DNA of 64,000 bases from CAVQRB01 sp963715055 (GCA_963715055.1 CAVQRB010000014.1:62001-126000); one strand, 5' to 3'; positions 7,705 through 16,668 are shown, counted from the first letter of the stretch. Program-made: numbers and translations. Notes: generated by a model from the letters alone, not told the origin.

Positions 7705-8847
7705 TCAGCGCAGGAAACGCTCGGCAATCGCTCCTGACAGATAGCTGAAGCGCCCCTCGACCAGCGTGGCCGCGACACGCTTCGTCGTCTTGTCGAGGAT
7801 GACGAGATCAGCGCGCAGCCCGGGCGTCAGGCTGCCGCGGTCCGCAAGGCCCAAGACCTCCGCTGGGCCTTTCGAGACCAGATGCCAGCAGGCCGCGAAA
7901 TCCGCCACACCGCTCTCGGCGAGCATCAGCGCGGCACGGCGCGGGCTCGGATAGTGATAATCCGAGGCCAACGCGTCGCATAGGCCCATGGCGATCAACT
8001 CGACCGCGCTGACATTGCCGTTGTGCGAGCCCCCCCGCACGACATTGGGCGCACCCAGAATGATGCCGCCGCCCTGCGCGCGGGCCGCTTCAGCGGCCTC
8101 AAGCGTTTCGGGAAACTCGGCAAGGCGCACGCCCCGGTCATGCCACAGACGCCGCGCCTCAGTGCTGTGGTCATCATGGCTACCCATGCGCACCCCCGCC
8201 GCGCGCAGACGTGCGCAGAGGTCATCGAGGGCGGCGGGCACCTTGTCCGACTGCGCATGCAGGGCGCGCATCAAATCGAAATGCGCGTCCGGATTGCGAC
8301 CGGCTTTCAGCGCCTGCCCGACCATGCGCGGTGGCTGCCGCCCTTCGGCAAGGCGCGCATGGGGAAGGTGATCGTTGAAAGCGACATAATCCACGCCCCA
8401 GTCGGTGAGCATCTCCGGCAGGCGCTCATGCAGGTCAAGAAGATGCGTCTCGAACCGCAGTTGCGCCCGCAGGTCCGTGGCAACCGTGGGGTTGGTGGCC
8501 TTGATCGCCCTGAAAACCTGGTCGGCGAAGTCGAGCCCGCGCAACCCGCCTTCCCAGCTTACAAATTGCGCGAGAACCGCCGTGGTGATCCCGTTCGCGG
8601 CAAGCTCCGCTTCGGTCGCCACCACGCCCTCGGCCAGTTGCATCATGGCGCCACGGCGCGGCGCAAGATGCCGCTCGAATCCGTCGCCATGCGGATCGAC
8701 GATGCCCGGCAGCACCATGTATCCCGTAAGATCAACTCTGCGCCCCACGGCATCGGCCACGATGCGCCCGCCTGCTAAAGACAGGGTGGCTTCGTGGAGG
8801 TGATTGCCGAGCAGCACCTCGGCCCCGGTCAGGTCAAGGTCCGACAA
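7705..8847 (-). CDS. phnM: alpha-D-ribose 1-methylphosphonate 5-triphosphate diphosphatase, orphan
   Basis: Amidohydrolase-superfamily enzyme that removes pyrophosphate from the C-P lyase intermediate. The 380-residue protein has the metal motif DPHGDGFERH after GYMVLPGIV, an internal GSHDDHS, and ASDYHYPSPRRAAL near the C-terminus, all typical of PhnM. The only start compatible with the neighbour and with a ribosome site is TTG at 8847, preceded by GGAG seven bases away. The frame is open further up to 8913 inside the lipase gene. No other phn gene lies in the window, so the rest of the pathway must be elsewhere. Confidence 0.88.
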   Translation of the reverse strand: MSDLDLTGAEVLLGNHLHEATLSLAGGRIVADAVGRRVDLTGYMVLPGIVDPHGDGFERHLAPRRGAMMQLAEGVVATEAELAANGITTAVLAQFVSWEGGLRGLDFADQVFRAIKATNPTVATDLRAQLRFETHLLDLHERLPEMLTDWGVDYVAFNDHLPHARLAEGRQPPRMVGQALKAGRNPDAHFDLMRALHAQSDKVPAALDDLCARLRAAGVRMGSHDDHSTEARRLWHDRGVRLAEFPETLEAAEAARAQGGGIILGAPNVVRGGSHNGNVSAVELIAMGLCDALASDYHYPSPRRAALMLAESGVADFAACWHLVSKGPAEVLGLADRGSLTPGLRADLVILDKTTKRVAATLVEGRFSYLSGAIAERFLR

Positions 8848-9625
8848 GGCTCTGCTCCACGCCCGGAAGGCAACTGCCGTCTGGACAGCCCAACTGTCCC
8901 AGAACCGACTCAAACCACGTCAGCGACCGGTCGAAGGCTCCGGTATTGAGATAGCTGATGACCTGCGCGATCACCCGCGGGTTGTTCATCATGAACGTAT
9001 GGGTGACGGGCAGCGTGATGTGATCCCGCATCCCCATCACGCGGGTGGAGGCGACCGAGACCTTGCCGTCATCGGGCCCCGGCAGCAGCGAGGAGAAGTA
9101 GGGATTGAGCGACTGGTCCCCGGCGATCACGCCGAGATCGAAGTTCACCGGCGGCAGACGCTGCGGAAGGTCGGTGGGGTCGGTCCCGAGTTGCGCGCCC
9201 GCCGGTCCGTTGATCCAGTCGAAAGCCCCGATGTCATCGAAGGCATCGACCACTTCGCTGCCATGGTTGGGCGGGGCCAGCATCACGACGCGCCCGATCC
9301 GGTCGGGCGCCATATCCGCCACCCATTGGCGCACAAGGATGCCGCCCATGGAATGCGTCACGAAATCCACCTTGCCGGCGGGTCCGCAGGCGGCAACCGC
9401 GTCGGGCAGGGTTCTGGCCACAAGCTCACCGATCGGCGCGCTGGTCGAGGGATAGCCCGGGCGCACGACCTGATAGCCCGCCTTGACGAGGGCCGCCTCC
9501 ATCAGCGCGAAGGACATCTCGGTTCGGGCAAGCCCATGCAGCAGGACCACGCAGCGCGCGTCCGCGGCCCGCACCCCGGTCACGACAAGCAGTATCGCCA
9601 GAACAATGCCCAAGGATCTGATCAT
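8834..9625 (-). CDS. secreted alpha/beta-hydrolase, lipase-like
   Basis: A 263-residue protein with a clear signal peptide (MIRSLGIVLAILLVVTGVRA) and an alpha/beta-hydrolase core. VVLLHGLART is the oxyanion loop and THSMGG at about residue 92 the nucleophile elbow. NHGSEVVD and a C-terminal VTHTFMMNN probably supply the catalytic His. Such periplasmic proteins are predicted lipases or esterases. The start ATG at 9625 is chosen for the signal peptide, although the frame is open to 10171. It overlaps phnM by 14 bases and is divergent from the Nudix gene. Confidence 0.85.
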   Translation of the reverse strand: MIRSLGIVLAILLVVTGVRAADARCVVLLHGLARTEMSFALMEAALVKAGYQVVRPGYPSTSAPIGELVARTLPDAVAACGPAGKVDFVTHSMGGILVRQWVADMAPDRIGRVVMLAPPNHGSEVVDAFDDIGAFDWINGPAGAQLGTDPTDLPQRLPPVNFDLGVIAGDQSLNPYFSSLLPGPDDGKVSVASTRVMGMRDHITLPVTHTFMMNNPRVIAQVISYLNTGAFDRSLTWFESVLGQLGCPDGSCLPGVEQSLVGP

Positions 9626-9697
9626 GGGGATTGAGATAGGCCGGACAGCGCCGTAACAAAAGCCTGACGTGACGCGATTTGCCGGAACGAGGTCCAA

Positions 9698-10153
9698 ATG
9701 CCCGCAAAATATCCCAGACTGGCCGTGCGCGCCGTGATCGTGCACGAAGGTCGGCTGCTTCTGGTCAACGCCTGGCCGGACGGAAAGAGCAGGCTGATGT
9801 GCGCACCGGGCGGTGGTGTCGATCCGGGGGCCTCGCTGCCCGACAACCTCGCGCGCGAGGTCTTTGAGGAGACCGGCTTGCGGGTCGCGGTCCATGCGCC
9901 CTGTCTCGTCAACGAGTTCCACGATCCGCGCATCGGCTTTCATCAGGTCGAAGTGTTCTTCCGCTGCTCGATCATCGGGGAGACCACGATTACCGACGGC
10001 TGGCAGGATCCGGAGAACATCGTCACCGAACATGTCTGGGCAAGCAGTGCAGATATGTCCATGCTGAAGATCAAGCCGGATAGCCTGGCCCGGATCGCTT
10101 TCGCCTCGGACAGCAGCGTCACTTACGACCCGCTTGAGATGATCGTGATGTGA
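9698..10153 (+). CDS. Nudix hydrolase
   Basis: Hydrolase of nucleoside diphosphates linked to another moiety, 151 residues. The Nudix box is recognisable (GGGVDPG followed by LAREVFEETGL), with the metal-binding REVFEE intact. The earlier conserved Glu of the box is replaced by Ala (PGASLPDN). This could alter catalysis or reflect a variant family. Substrate unknown. The 3' end overlaps the convergent EamA gene by 35 bases. Confidence 0.85.
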   Translation: MPAKYPRLAVRAVIVHEGRLLLVNAWPDGKSRLMCAPGGGVDPGASLPDNLAREVFEETGLRVAVHAPCLVNEFHDPRIGFHQVEVFFRCSIIGETTITDGWQDPENIVTEHVWASSADMSMLKIKPDSLARIAFASDSSVTYDPLEMIVM

Positions 10154-10967
10154 CGCCGAAGGCGATACCACCGAGCACCAATGCAGCGGCCAGAACGATG
10201 ATCAGTGTGACGGGCTCGCCCAGAAACACAGCGCCCCCCAGAATGGCAATCACCGGCACGCTGAGCTGCACGATGGCGGCGGCCCCCTGCTGGAGATACG
10301 GCAGCACCGAATACCACAGCGCATAACCCAGACCGGAGGTGATTCCGCCGCAAAGCATGGCCAGCCCCCAGCCTGTAGCACTGGCATGGTCGAGCGTGCC
10401 GAAGAGCACGAGCGCGAGGATGGGCACGGAGAGCACGAAATTGGCGCCGGTGCTTGCCAGGGGATCGGCGGCACCGCGTCCGGAAATGGTATAGGCCCCC
10501 CATCCCAGTCCTGCGAGGATCATGAAGGCCGCACCGACCGGGTCTGCGACACTGTCAGCCCCCGGCCAGAGCGCCAGAAGCAGCCCGAAAAACGAAATGG
10601 CGGCTCCCGTCAGTTGCCGGCGCGTCGGCCCTGCCCCTGTGACCGCGCCGTGCAGGAACATCGTGATCTGCACCACGCCGAAGAGGATCAACGCGCCCAG
10701 GCCTGCGTCAAGCGTCAGGTATGCCATTGAAAAACCTACGATATAGGCCGCCAGACTGGTGGCGCCGACGACCCTTGCCTTGCCGGAGAACGGCAGACGC
10801 GACCGCCGCACCGCCACGATGGCCCAGAGCACCGCCGCACCCGACAGGACCCGGATCAGACCGAAGCTGCTGGGATCGATATGCGCACCGTCGATCGCAA
10901 GCCGCGTCAACAATGAATTCGACGCGAAAGCGATCATGGTCAGGGCGGTGAGCAGAACGATCTTCAT
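10119..10967 (-). CDS. EamA family (DMT) transporter
   Basis: Inner-membrane drug/metabolite transporter of 282 residues with about ten hydrophobic helices in two EamA repeats. The first starts MKIVLLTALTMIAFASNS; the second contains AAAIVQLSVPVIAILGG and FLGEPVT, the usual repeat signature. Substrate cannot be inferred. The ATG at 10967 gives the family N-terminus, but GGAGG is almost adjacent to it. An upstream in-frame ATG at 11018 is therefore possible. Confidence 0.85.
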   Translation of the reverse strand: MKIVLLTALTMIAFASNSLLTRLAIDGAHIDPSSFGLIRVLSGAAVLWAIVAVRRSRLPFSGKARVVGATSLAAYIVGFSMAYLTLDAGLGALILFGVVQITMFLHGAVTGAGPTRRQLTGAAISFFGLLLALWPGADSVADPVGAAFMILAGLGWGAYTISGRGAADPLASTGANFVLSVPILALVLFGTLDHASATGWGLAMLCGGITSGLGYALWYSVLPYLQQGAAAIVQLSVPVIAILGGAVFLGEPVTLIIVLAAALVLGGIAFGVTSRSSQAGRK

Positions 10968-11086
10968 CCCTCCGCTTACCGTCTTGCGGCGGCGGCTCCA
11001 AGGGGGCGCGCCACCCATCGGCGACAGACTGTTCAAATATCTGTTTTCCCGATGATGCGCTTGGGGGCGATGCGCCTGGAACGAAA

Positions 11087-11110
11087 AAGGCCCGCATCGC
11101 TGCGGGCCTT
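11087..11110 (-). terminator. terminator of groESL
   Basis: A 10-bp perfect stem (AAGGCCCGCA / TGCGGGCCTT) with a TCGC loop, followed on the minus strand by TTTTTCG. It lies 24 bases past the groEL stop. Confidence 0.9.
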
Positions 11111-11133
11111 CATTCTTGCAGCCGGAGGGCAGA

Positions 11134-12777
11134 TTACATCATGCCGCCCATGCCGCCCATGTCGGGCATACCGCCGCCGGCGGAAGCGCCTTCCTTGGCG
11201 GGCTTGTCAGCGACCATGGCTTCGGTCGTGATCAGCAGACCGGCGATGGAGGCTGCATCCTGAAGGGCATGGCGCACCACTTTGGCCGGGTCGATGACGC
11301 CGAACTTGAACATGTCGCCATACTCTTCGGTTTGCGCGTTGAACCCGAACTTGGGATCATTGCTTTCGCGGATCTTGCCAGCCACGACGGAACCGTCGAC
11401 GCCGGAGTTCTCCGCGATCTGACGCAGCGGTGCTTCCAGCGCCTTGCGGATGATGGCAATGCCGATGTCCTGATCGGAGTTCGCACCCTTCAGATCCTTG
11501 AGCGCTTTGCCAGCCTGGATCAGCGCCACACCGCCACCGACAACGATACCTTCCTGAACGGCAGCGCGGGTTGCGTTCAGCGCGTCATCGACGCGGTCCT
11601 TGCGCTCCTTCACTTCCACTTCAGTCATGCCGCCTACGCGGATCACAGCAACACCGCCTGCCAGTTTGGCAACGCGTTCCTGCAGTTTCTCACGGTCGTA
11701 GTCGGAGGTGGTTTCTTCGATCTGGTTGCGGATCTGGGCAACACGTGCCTGGATCTCGGCCTTCTCGCCAGCACCGTCAACAACGGTGGTCTCGTCCTTG
11801 GTGATGCTGACCTTCTTGGCCGAACCCAGCATGTCGATGGTCACGGACTCGAGCTTCATGCCGAGATCATCGGAGATGACCTGACCGCCGGTGAGGATCG
11901 CGAGATCCTGCAACATCGCCTTGCGGCGATCGCCGAAGCCCGGTGCCTTGACGGCCGCGATTTTCAGACCGCCGCGCAGCTTGTTCACGACCAGCGTGGC
12001 CAGCGCCTCGCCTTCGACGTCTTCCGCAATGATGAGAAGCGGTTTTTGCGATTGGATCACTTGCTCGAGCAGCGGCACCATCGGCTGAAGCGAGGAGAGT
12101 TTCTTCTCGTGCAGCAGGATGATCACATCTTCCAGCTCGACAGTCATCTTGTCAGCATTGGTCACGAAGTAGGGCGACAGATAACCACGGTCGAACTGCA
12201 TGCCCTCGACGACATCGGTTTCCGTTTCCAGACCCTTGTTTTCCTCGACGGTGATCACACCCTCATTGCCGACCTTCTGCATCGCATCAGCAATCTGACG
12301 GCCGATTTCAGCTTCACCATTGGCAGAGATCGTGCCAACCTGAGCGACTTCATCGCTGTCGGACACCGGACGGGCCGCCGCCTTGATCGCTTCGACGACT
12401 TTCGCAGTTGCGAGGTCAATACCGCGCTTGAGATCCATCGGGTTCATGCCGGCGGCAACTGATTTCATGCCTTCCTTGACGATGGCTTGCGCCAGAACGG
12501 TGGCGGTGGTGGTACCGTCGCCGGCCTCGTCATTGGTACGCTGGGCCACTTCCTTGACCATTTGCGCGCCCATGTTCTCGAACTTGTCTTCCAGTTCGAT
12601 TTCCTTCGCCACGGACACACCGTCCTTGGTGATGCGCGGTGCGCCGAAGGATTTGTCGATAACCACGTTGCGGCCTTTCGGGCCGAGCGTAACTTTCACC
12701 GCATTCGCCAGGATGTTCACACCCTTGAGCATCTTGTTGCGGGCATCGGTGTCAAATTTGACGTCCTTAGCAGCCAT
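11134..12777 (-). CDS. groEL: chaperonin GroEL (Hsp60)
   Basis: ATP-driven protein-folding chamber of two seven-membered rings that works with GroES. The 547-residue protein has the ATP-binding GDGTTTATVLA, the equatorial GVGGGVALIQAG-type segment near residue 410, and the flexible GGM-rich tail GGMPDMGGMGGMM. It lies 47 bases downstream of groES in the usual order and shares its CIRCE-controlled promoter. Only one groESL copy is in this window. Confidence 0.99.
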   Translation of the reverse strand: MAAKDVKFDTDARNKMLKGVNILANAVKVTLGPKGRNVVIDKSFGAPRITKDGVSVAKEIELEDKFENMGAQMVKEVAQRTNDEAGDGTTTATVLAQAIVKEGMKSVAAGMNPMDLKRGIDLATAKVVEAIKAAARPVSDSDEVAQVGTISANGEAEIGRQIADAMQKVGNEGVITVEENKGLETETDVVEGMQFDRGYLSPYFVTNADKMTVELEDVIILLHEKKLSSLQPMVPLLEQVIQSQKPLLIIAEDVEGEALATLVVNKLRGGLKIAAVKAPGFGDRRKAMLQDLAILTGGQVISDDLGMKLESVTIDMLGSAKKVSITKDETTVVDGAGEKAEIQARVAQIRNQIEETTSDYDREKLQERVAKLAGGVAVIRVGGMTEVEVKERKDRVDDALNATRAAVQEGIVVGGGVALIQAGKALKDLKGANSDQDIGIAIIRKALEAPLRQIAENSGVDGSVVAGKIRESNDPKFGFNAQTEEYGDMFKFGVIDPAKVVRHALQDAASIAGLLITTEAMVADKPAKEGASAGGGMPDMGGMGGMM

Positions 12778-12824
12778 TTTGTTTTCTCCTAAATTTCAGT
12801 TGTGGATCAGACGACGCGAGGCGT

Positions 12825-13136
12825 TCAGGCCGCTTTTGCAGCTTTCGCAGGCGCGATGATCCCGAGGATGTCGCTTTCTTTCATGATCAGCAGCTCTTCA
12901 CCGTCGATGGTGACTTCGGTGCCGGACCATTTACCGAAGAGGATCTTGTCACCGGGTTTCACGCCCATTTCGATCAGCTCGCCGCTGTCCTTGCGCGCGC
13001 CGGCGCCGCATGCGACCACTTCGCCCTCGGAGGGCTTTTCTTTCGCAGTATCGGGGATGATCAGACCACCCTTGGTTTTTTCTTCGCTTTCGACGCGACG
13101 CACCAGAACGCGGTCATGCAGTGGTTTGAATGCCAT
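12825..13136 (-). CDS. groES: co-chaperonin GroES (Hsp10)
   Basis: Lid of the GroEL chamber. The 103-residue protein begins FKPLHDRVLVRRVESEEKT and has the mobile loop KTKGGLIIPDTAKEKP, then VKPGDKILFGKWSGTEV. The C-terminus carries a short Ala/Lys extension (APAKAAKAA) beyond the usual end of about 95 residues. First gene of the groESL operon. Confidence 0.99.
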   Translation of the reverse strand: MAFKPLHDRVLVRRVESEEKTKGGLIIPDTAKEKPSEGEVVACGAGARKDSGELIEMGVKPGDKILFGKWSGTEVTIDGEELLIMKESDILGIIAPAKAAKAA

Positions 13137-13202
13137 CTTTGTAGCTCCTTGAGGCTCAAAGTTACCTTGTTTGTCCCGGGCCGACGCTTCGGGCCGGGAT
13201 CG

Positions 13203-13229
13203 TTAGCACTCACACAGATCGAGTGATAA
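13203..13229. promoter_or_regulatory. CIRCE operator (HrcA-binding site)
   Basis: TTAGCACTC, 9 bases, GAGTGATAA. The known CIRCE consensus is TTAGCACTC-N9-GAGTGCTAA, so 17 of 18 bases match with the exact spacer. It lies just downstream of the -10 of the groES promoter, where bound HrcA would block transcription. Confidence 0.95.
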
Positions 13230-13236
13230 CGGATGA

Positions 13237-13265
13237 GAGATAGGCAAGCGGCCTTGGGCTGTCAA
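13237..13265 (-). promoter_or_regulatory. vegetative (sigma70-type) promoter of groESL
   Basis: On the minus strand a perfect -35 TTGACA (13265-13260) is followed after 17 bases by TATCTC (13242-13237). CIRCE begins 8 bases further on. Transcription would start within or next to CIRCE. Confidence 0.8.
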
Positions 13266-13324
13266 CGGGGGTTCTGATAAAATTTTGACGACAAGCGACA
13301 GGCCCAAAGAACCCTGCCAGCGGA

Positions 13325-14014
13325 TCAGGACCCCAGGACGCGACCGCTACTCGCGACAGCCGCCGCACCTTCCGGGGTCAGCCCGTAGACACCCTTTTCA
13401 ACGCGGTCGAACCAGCCATAATGGTCGTCCGCCATCATCCGCGTCGCCCGCGAAACACCGGTGGCGCGCGCCACGTCAGCGCCTTTGCTGGCACCGATCT
13501 CATAAAGATAAAGTGCTATGCGCAAGGCATCCTGACGATAGGCCGTGACAAGGCCGGCGCGGGTCTGGCCGCCGTCGTTCGGATCGCCCGTGCGTTTGGC
13601 GAATTCGCGCAGGAGCGCCTTTTGCCGCTTGGGCGATTTGCGCGGCGTAAAGGGGCCGGGATCGCAGTGCACGACGACGAGCCCATCATCCAGCCGGACT
13701 GTGATCAGCCCGAGACCGAGATGCCGGGACAAGGCGGTATTGTCCTTCACCGCCTTCAGAAACCGCTTGCCGGATTGGTGTGCTACGGCGAGGTAGACGT
13801 CATCCGTGATCTTCTGGCGCGCGATGCATTGATGAAACAATGCCAGCGAGAAGCCGACTTTCAACTCGACGATGACCGGCGACTCGCCACCTCTGACGGC
13901 GACCACATCTGCGGCCCCGACCTCGGATTTCACCACATATCCCTGCCCTTCCAGAAAAGCCTTGATCGGAGCATAGAGATCGGATTCCTTCGGCTTTCTG
14001 CGTGGCTCGGTCAT
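13325..14014 (-). CDS. DUF2161 family protein, predicted nuclease/phosphodiesterase fold
   Basis: A 229-residue protein matching the DUF2161 family of alphaproteobacteria. The N-terminal half has GAADVVAVRG followed by PVIVELKVGFSLAL. This D...ExK arrangement is characteristic of PD-(D/E)XK nuclease folds (Asp near 35, Glu and Lys near 50). The C-terminal half (about 155-229) looks like a winged helix, with GADVARATGVSRATRMM and GVYGLTPEG. Function has not been established in this family as far as I know. It is divergent from ppaC and transcribed toward groESL. Confidence 0.7.
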   Translation of the reverse strand: MTEPRRKPKESDLYAPIKAFLEGQGYVVKSEVGAADVVAVRGGESPVIVELKVGFSLALFHQCIARQKITDDVYLAVAHQSGKRFLKAVKDNTALSRHLGLGLITVRLDDGLVVVHCDPGPFTPRKSPKRQKALLREFAKRTGDPNDGGQTRAGLVTAYRQDALRIALYLYEIGASKGADVARATGVSRATRMMADDHYGWFDRVEKGVYGLTPEGAAAVASSGRVLGS

Positions 14015-14190
14015 GTCGCGGCGGCTCCCTTCTCCTCAGGAGTGGGCCAGCACGGGGGCCGGGTCAACCGCGCAGCCTGCACCAACTGTGACATCTGGTG
14101 CGGGTTTTCTTTGGCGACGACAGGTGACAAGCCCTCCGCCCACCCCTATAAGGCCCGCGAAATCAGTACCGCAGTACAGGACTCTCTCCC

Positions 14191-15111
14191 ATGACAACGC
14201 TCGTTCTTGGCCATAAATCCCCCGACACCGACAGCACCGGTTCCCCGATCATCTGGTCGTGGTATCTCAACAAGATCAAAGGCGTGGAGGCGAAACCGGT
14301 CCTTTTGGGCGAGCCCAACACGGAGGCGCTCTTCATGCTGGACCGTTGGAAACTGGACAAGCCGGAGATCATCTCGAAGGTCGCCGCCGAAACGCCCGTG
14401 GTCATCGTGGACACCAACAACCCTGCGGAACTGCCCGATGGCATCAATGACGCCGACATCATCCAGATCATAGACCACCACAAGCTGGTCGGCGGGCTGG
14501 AGACGAAAGGTCCCATCGACATCCGCATCGAACCCCTGGCCTGCACCGCCACTATCATGTGGAAGATGATCGGCAAGGATCTCGCGCAGATGCCGACCGA
14601 GATCAAGGGCGCCATGCTGACCTGCATCCTGTCCGACACGCTGGAATTCCGCAGCCCGACCACCACGAACGAGGACAAGGCCATCGCCTGGGACCTCGCA
14701 CAGGATCTGGGCGTCGATATCCCCGCCTATGCCGCCGAAATGTTCGCCGCGAAATCCGACGTCTCGTCCTTCTCGGAGGCCGAACTGCTGCGGATGGACA
14801 GCAAGGAATACGAAGTCGGCGGCAAGCAGTTCCGGGTCTCGGTGCTGGAAACCACCTCGCCCAAGACCGTGCTCGACCGCAAGGCCGCCCTTATGGCGGC
14901 GATGCCGGGCGTGGCCAGCGAGGACGGTGCCGATCAGGTGCTGCTCTTCGTCGTGGACATCCTGAACGAGGAAGCGACCCTGCTGGTGCCCAACGATCTG
15001 GTGAAATCGGTGGCGGAGAAGAGCTTCGGCGCGACCGTCTCGGGCGACGCGGTGGTCCTGCCGGGCATCATGAGCCGCAAGAAGCAGATCATTCCGAACC
15101 TCAAGGTCTGA
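14191..15111 (+). CDS. ppaC: manganese-dependent inorganic pyrophosphatase (DHH family)
   Basis: Hydrolyses pyrophosphate in the cytoplasm. The 306-residue family II enzyme has GHKSPDTDS at about residues 7-15 (metal-binding His and Asp), DTNNPAE at about 75, the DHH signature IIDHHK at about 96, and the C-terminal DHHA2 domain with SRKKQ at the very end. Family II enzymes replace the more common Ppa. A weak hairpin follows the stop. Confidence 0.96.
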   Translation: MTTLVLGHKSPDTDSTGSPIIWSWYLNKIKGVEAKPVLLGEPNTEALFMLDRWKLDKPEIISKVAAETPVVIVDTNNPAELPDGINDADIIQIIDHHKLVGGLETKGPIDIRIEPLACTATIMWKMIGKDLAQMPTEIKGAMLTCILSDTLEFRSPTTTNEDKAIAWDLAQDLGVDIPAYAAEMFAAKSDVSSFSEAELLRMDSKEYEVGGKQFRVSVLETTSPKTVLDRKAALMAAMPGVASEDGADQVLLFVVDILNEEATLLVPNDLVKSVAEKSFGATVSGDAVVLPGIMSRKKQIIPNLKV

Positions 15112-15134
15112 GGCTTTAAGGTACAGGGCTTTTC

Positions 15135-15159
15135 AAGGGGCCGCTCAGGCGTGCCCCTT
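15135..15159 (+). terminator. possible terminator after ppaC
   Basis: A 7-bp stem (AAGGGGC / GCCCCTT) with an 11-base loop, followed by a single extra T and GCC. The weak T tract makes this uncertain. Confidence 0.4.
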
Positions 15160-15235
15160 TGCCTTGCCCGAAGGCCGAAAATCGCTTGGCCCCTCTCCCC
15201 TTGTCACTTAGGCTCGCGGGAAAAGGAGTAGCGAG

Positions 15236-15613
15236 ATGTCCTTCGAGGCTGAGGTCCGGGACCTGCTGAACCAGATGGCGGCTGCCTACAGCGCGGGCGA
15301 CGCATCCGGCGTGGCCGCGCTCTTCACCGAAGATGCACAACTGCATTCACCCTTCGCACCGCCCGCTATCGGGCGCGCGGCAATCGAACACCTGCACGAG
15401 ATATGGACGCAAGGCGGCGGCAGCAAGCATTTCAAGGTGCTCGACTGCGGCGCCGAGACCGCGCTCGGCTGGTGTCTGTGTCGGTTCTCCGAAGGGGACC
15501 ACACGGGTGACGGCACCTCGCTTATCATCCTTCAACGACGTCCCGACGGCTCCTGGCAGGTGCGCAGCTGCTGTCTCTTCGGCGACACCGAGGAGAAACC
15601 GACTGACGCCTAG
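15236..15613 (+). CDS. SnoaL-like/NTF2-fold protein
   Basis: A 125-residue protein with the single-domain NTF2-like pattern: N-terminal helix VRDLLNQMAAAYSAGD, FTEDAQLHSPFAPPAIGRAAI, a central sheet and a terminal GSWQVRSCCLF strand. Such proteins (DUF4440/SnoaL/SgcJ types) range from cyclases to ligand-binding proteins. No conserved catalytic set is evident, so no substrate is suggested. An AAGGAG ribosome site precedes the ATG. It ends 92 bases before the HAD gene on the same strand. Confidence 0.75.
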   Translation: MSFEAEVRDLLNQMAAAYSAGDASGVAALFTEDAQLHSPFAPPAIGRAAIEHLHEIWTQGGGSKHFKVLDCGAETALGWCLCRFSEGDHTGDGTSLIILQRRPDGSWQVRSCCLFGDTEEKPTDA

Positions 15614-15705
15614 ACCTTGCGGCCCGACCCGATTTCATGGTCTGAACCCGCAAGCATGCTCAGCCTCCCGGCGCGCGCTGCACAACGTCGAGGAACCACC
15701 CGCCC

Positions 15706-16578
15706 ATGACCCGGATCATCAACAGCCTGTCCGACATCGCCCATAGCTATGACGCGCTTTTCGTCGATCTCTGGGGCTGCGTCCATAATGGCGTCTCCGC
15801 CCTGCCCGACGCGGTTTCAGCCTTGCAGGCCTACAGGAAAAGCGGCGGCAAGGTCGTTCTGGTCACCAACTCGCCCCGTCCGCGCGCGGGCGTTCAGAAG
15901 CAACTGGTGCATTTCGGCGTGCCAGATGACGCCTGGGACACGATCGCCACCTCCGGAGACAGCGCCAGATCGGCCATGTACCGCGGCGTCGTGGGTACAA
16001 GGGTCTGGCACATCGGACCGCCGGGCGACCTGAAGTTCTTCGAGCCTCCGAAGGTCGTGGAAAATCCGGCCGACATCGAGCGTGTCGAGCTCGATGCAGC
16101 CGAAGGCATGGTCTGCACCGGCCCCTTCGACAGCCTCGCCGACCCTGCGGTGATGCGTCCGCAGTTCTTGTTGGCCAAGCAGCGCGGATTGAAACTGCTC
16201 TGCGCCAATCCCGACATCGTCGTGGACCGGGGCGAGCAACGCGAGTGGTGCGCTGGAGCGCTGGCAAAGCTCTATACCGAGATGGGTGGCGAAAGCCTCT
16301 ACTTCGGCAAGCCGCATCCCCCGATCTACGATTTGGCGCGCCGCAGGCTCTCGGACCTCGGCCACGATATCGCGGACAGCAGAATCCTCGCCATCGGCGA
16401 CGGCGTTCTGACCGACATCGCGGGCGCAATGGGCGAGGACATCGATTCGCTATTCATCTCCGGCGGGCTGGCCGCGACAGAAACGAAAACCACCGTCGAC
16501 CCGGACGAAACGGCGCTAAAAGCTTACCTTGATACGGAAATGTCCAACCCAACCTTCACCATAGGGCAGCTTCGCTGA
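15706..16578 (+). CDS. TIGR01459-type HAD-superfamily hydrolase
   Basis: A 290-residue cytoplasmic HAD phosphatase. HAD motif I is FVDLWGCVHNG (about 18-28; note DxWG rather than DxDG), motif II is VLVTNSPRP, and motif III/IV is ILAIGDGVLTDIAGAMG. The class-IIA cap domain lies between them. TIGR01459 proteins are common in alphaproteobacteria and are sometimes placed near ribF, as here. The substrate is not known. Confidence 0.88.
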   Translation: MTRIINSLSDIAHSYDALFVDLWGCVHNGVSALPDAVSALQAYRKSGGKVVLVTNSPRPRAGVQKQLVHFGVPDDAWDTIATSGDSARSAMYRGVVGTRVWHIGPPGDLKFFEPPKVVENPADIERVELDAAEGMVCTGPFDSLADPAVMRPQFLLAKQRGLKLLCANPDIVVDRGEQREWCAGALAKLYTEMGGESLYFGKPHPPIYDLARRRLSDLGHDIADSRILAIGDGVLTDIAGAMGEDIDSLFISGGLAATETKTTVDPDETALKAYLDTEMSNPTFTIGQLR

Positions 16579-16617
16579 CATAGATTCCGCTTGCTTTTCT
16601 GCATTTGCAAAGTAATA

Positions 16618-16630
16618 AAGTTTCAAACTT
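16618..16630. repeat. 13-base palindrome upstream of the MaoC gene
   Basis: AAGTTT-C-AAACTT is a perfect inverted repeat in the AT-rich 90-base gap before the MaoC gene. Possibly an operator; nothing else supports this. Confidence 0.3.
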
Positions 16631-16668
16631 GAATACTTGGATGTCATAAAATTACCGGGAAGCCGAAC

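Noticed and set aside
11116..12462. Long plus-strand reading frame opposite groEL
   Set aside because: It is a shadow of the groEL codon pattern on the other strand; the translation has no recognisable domain.
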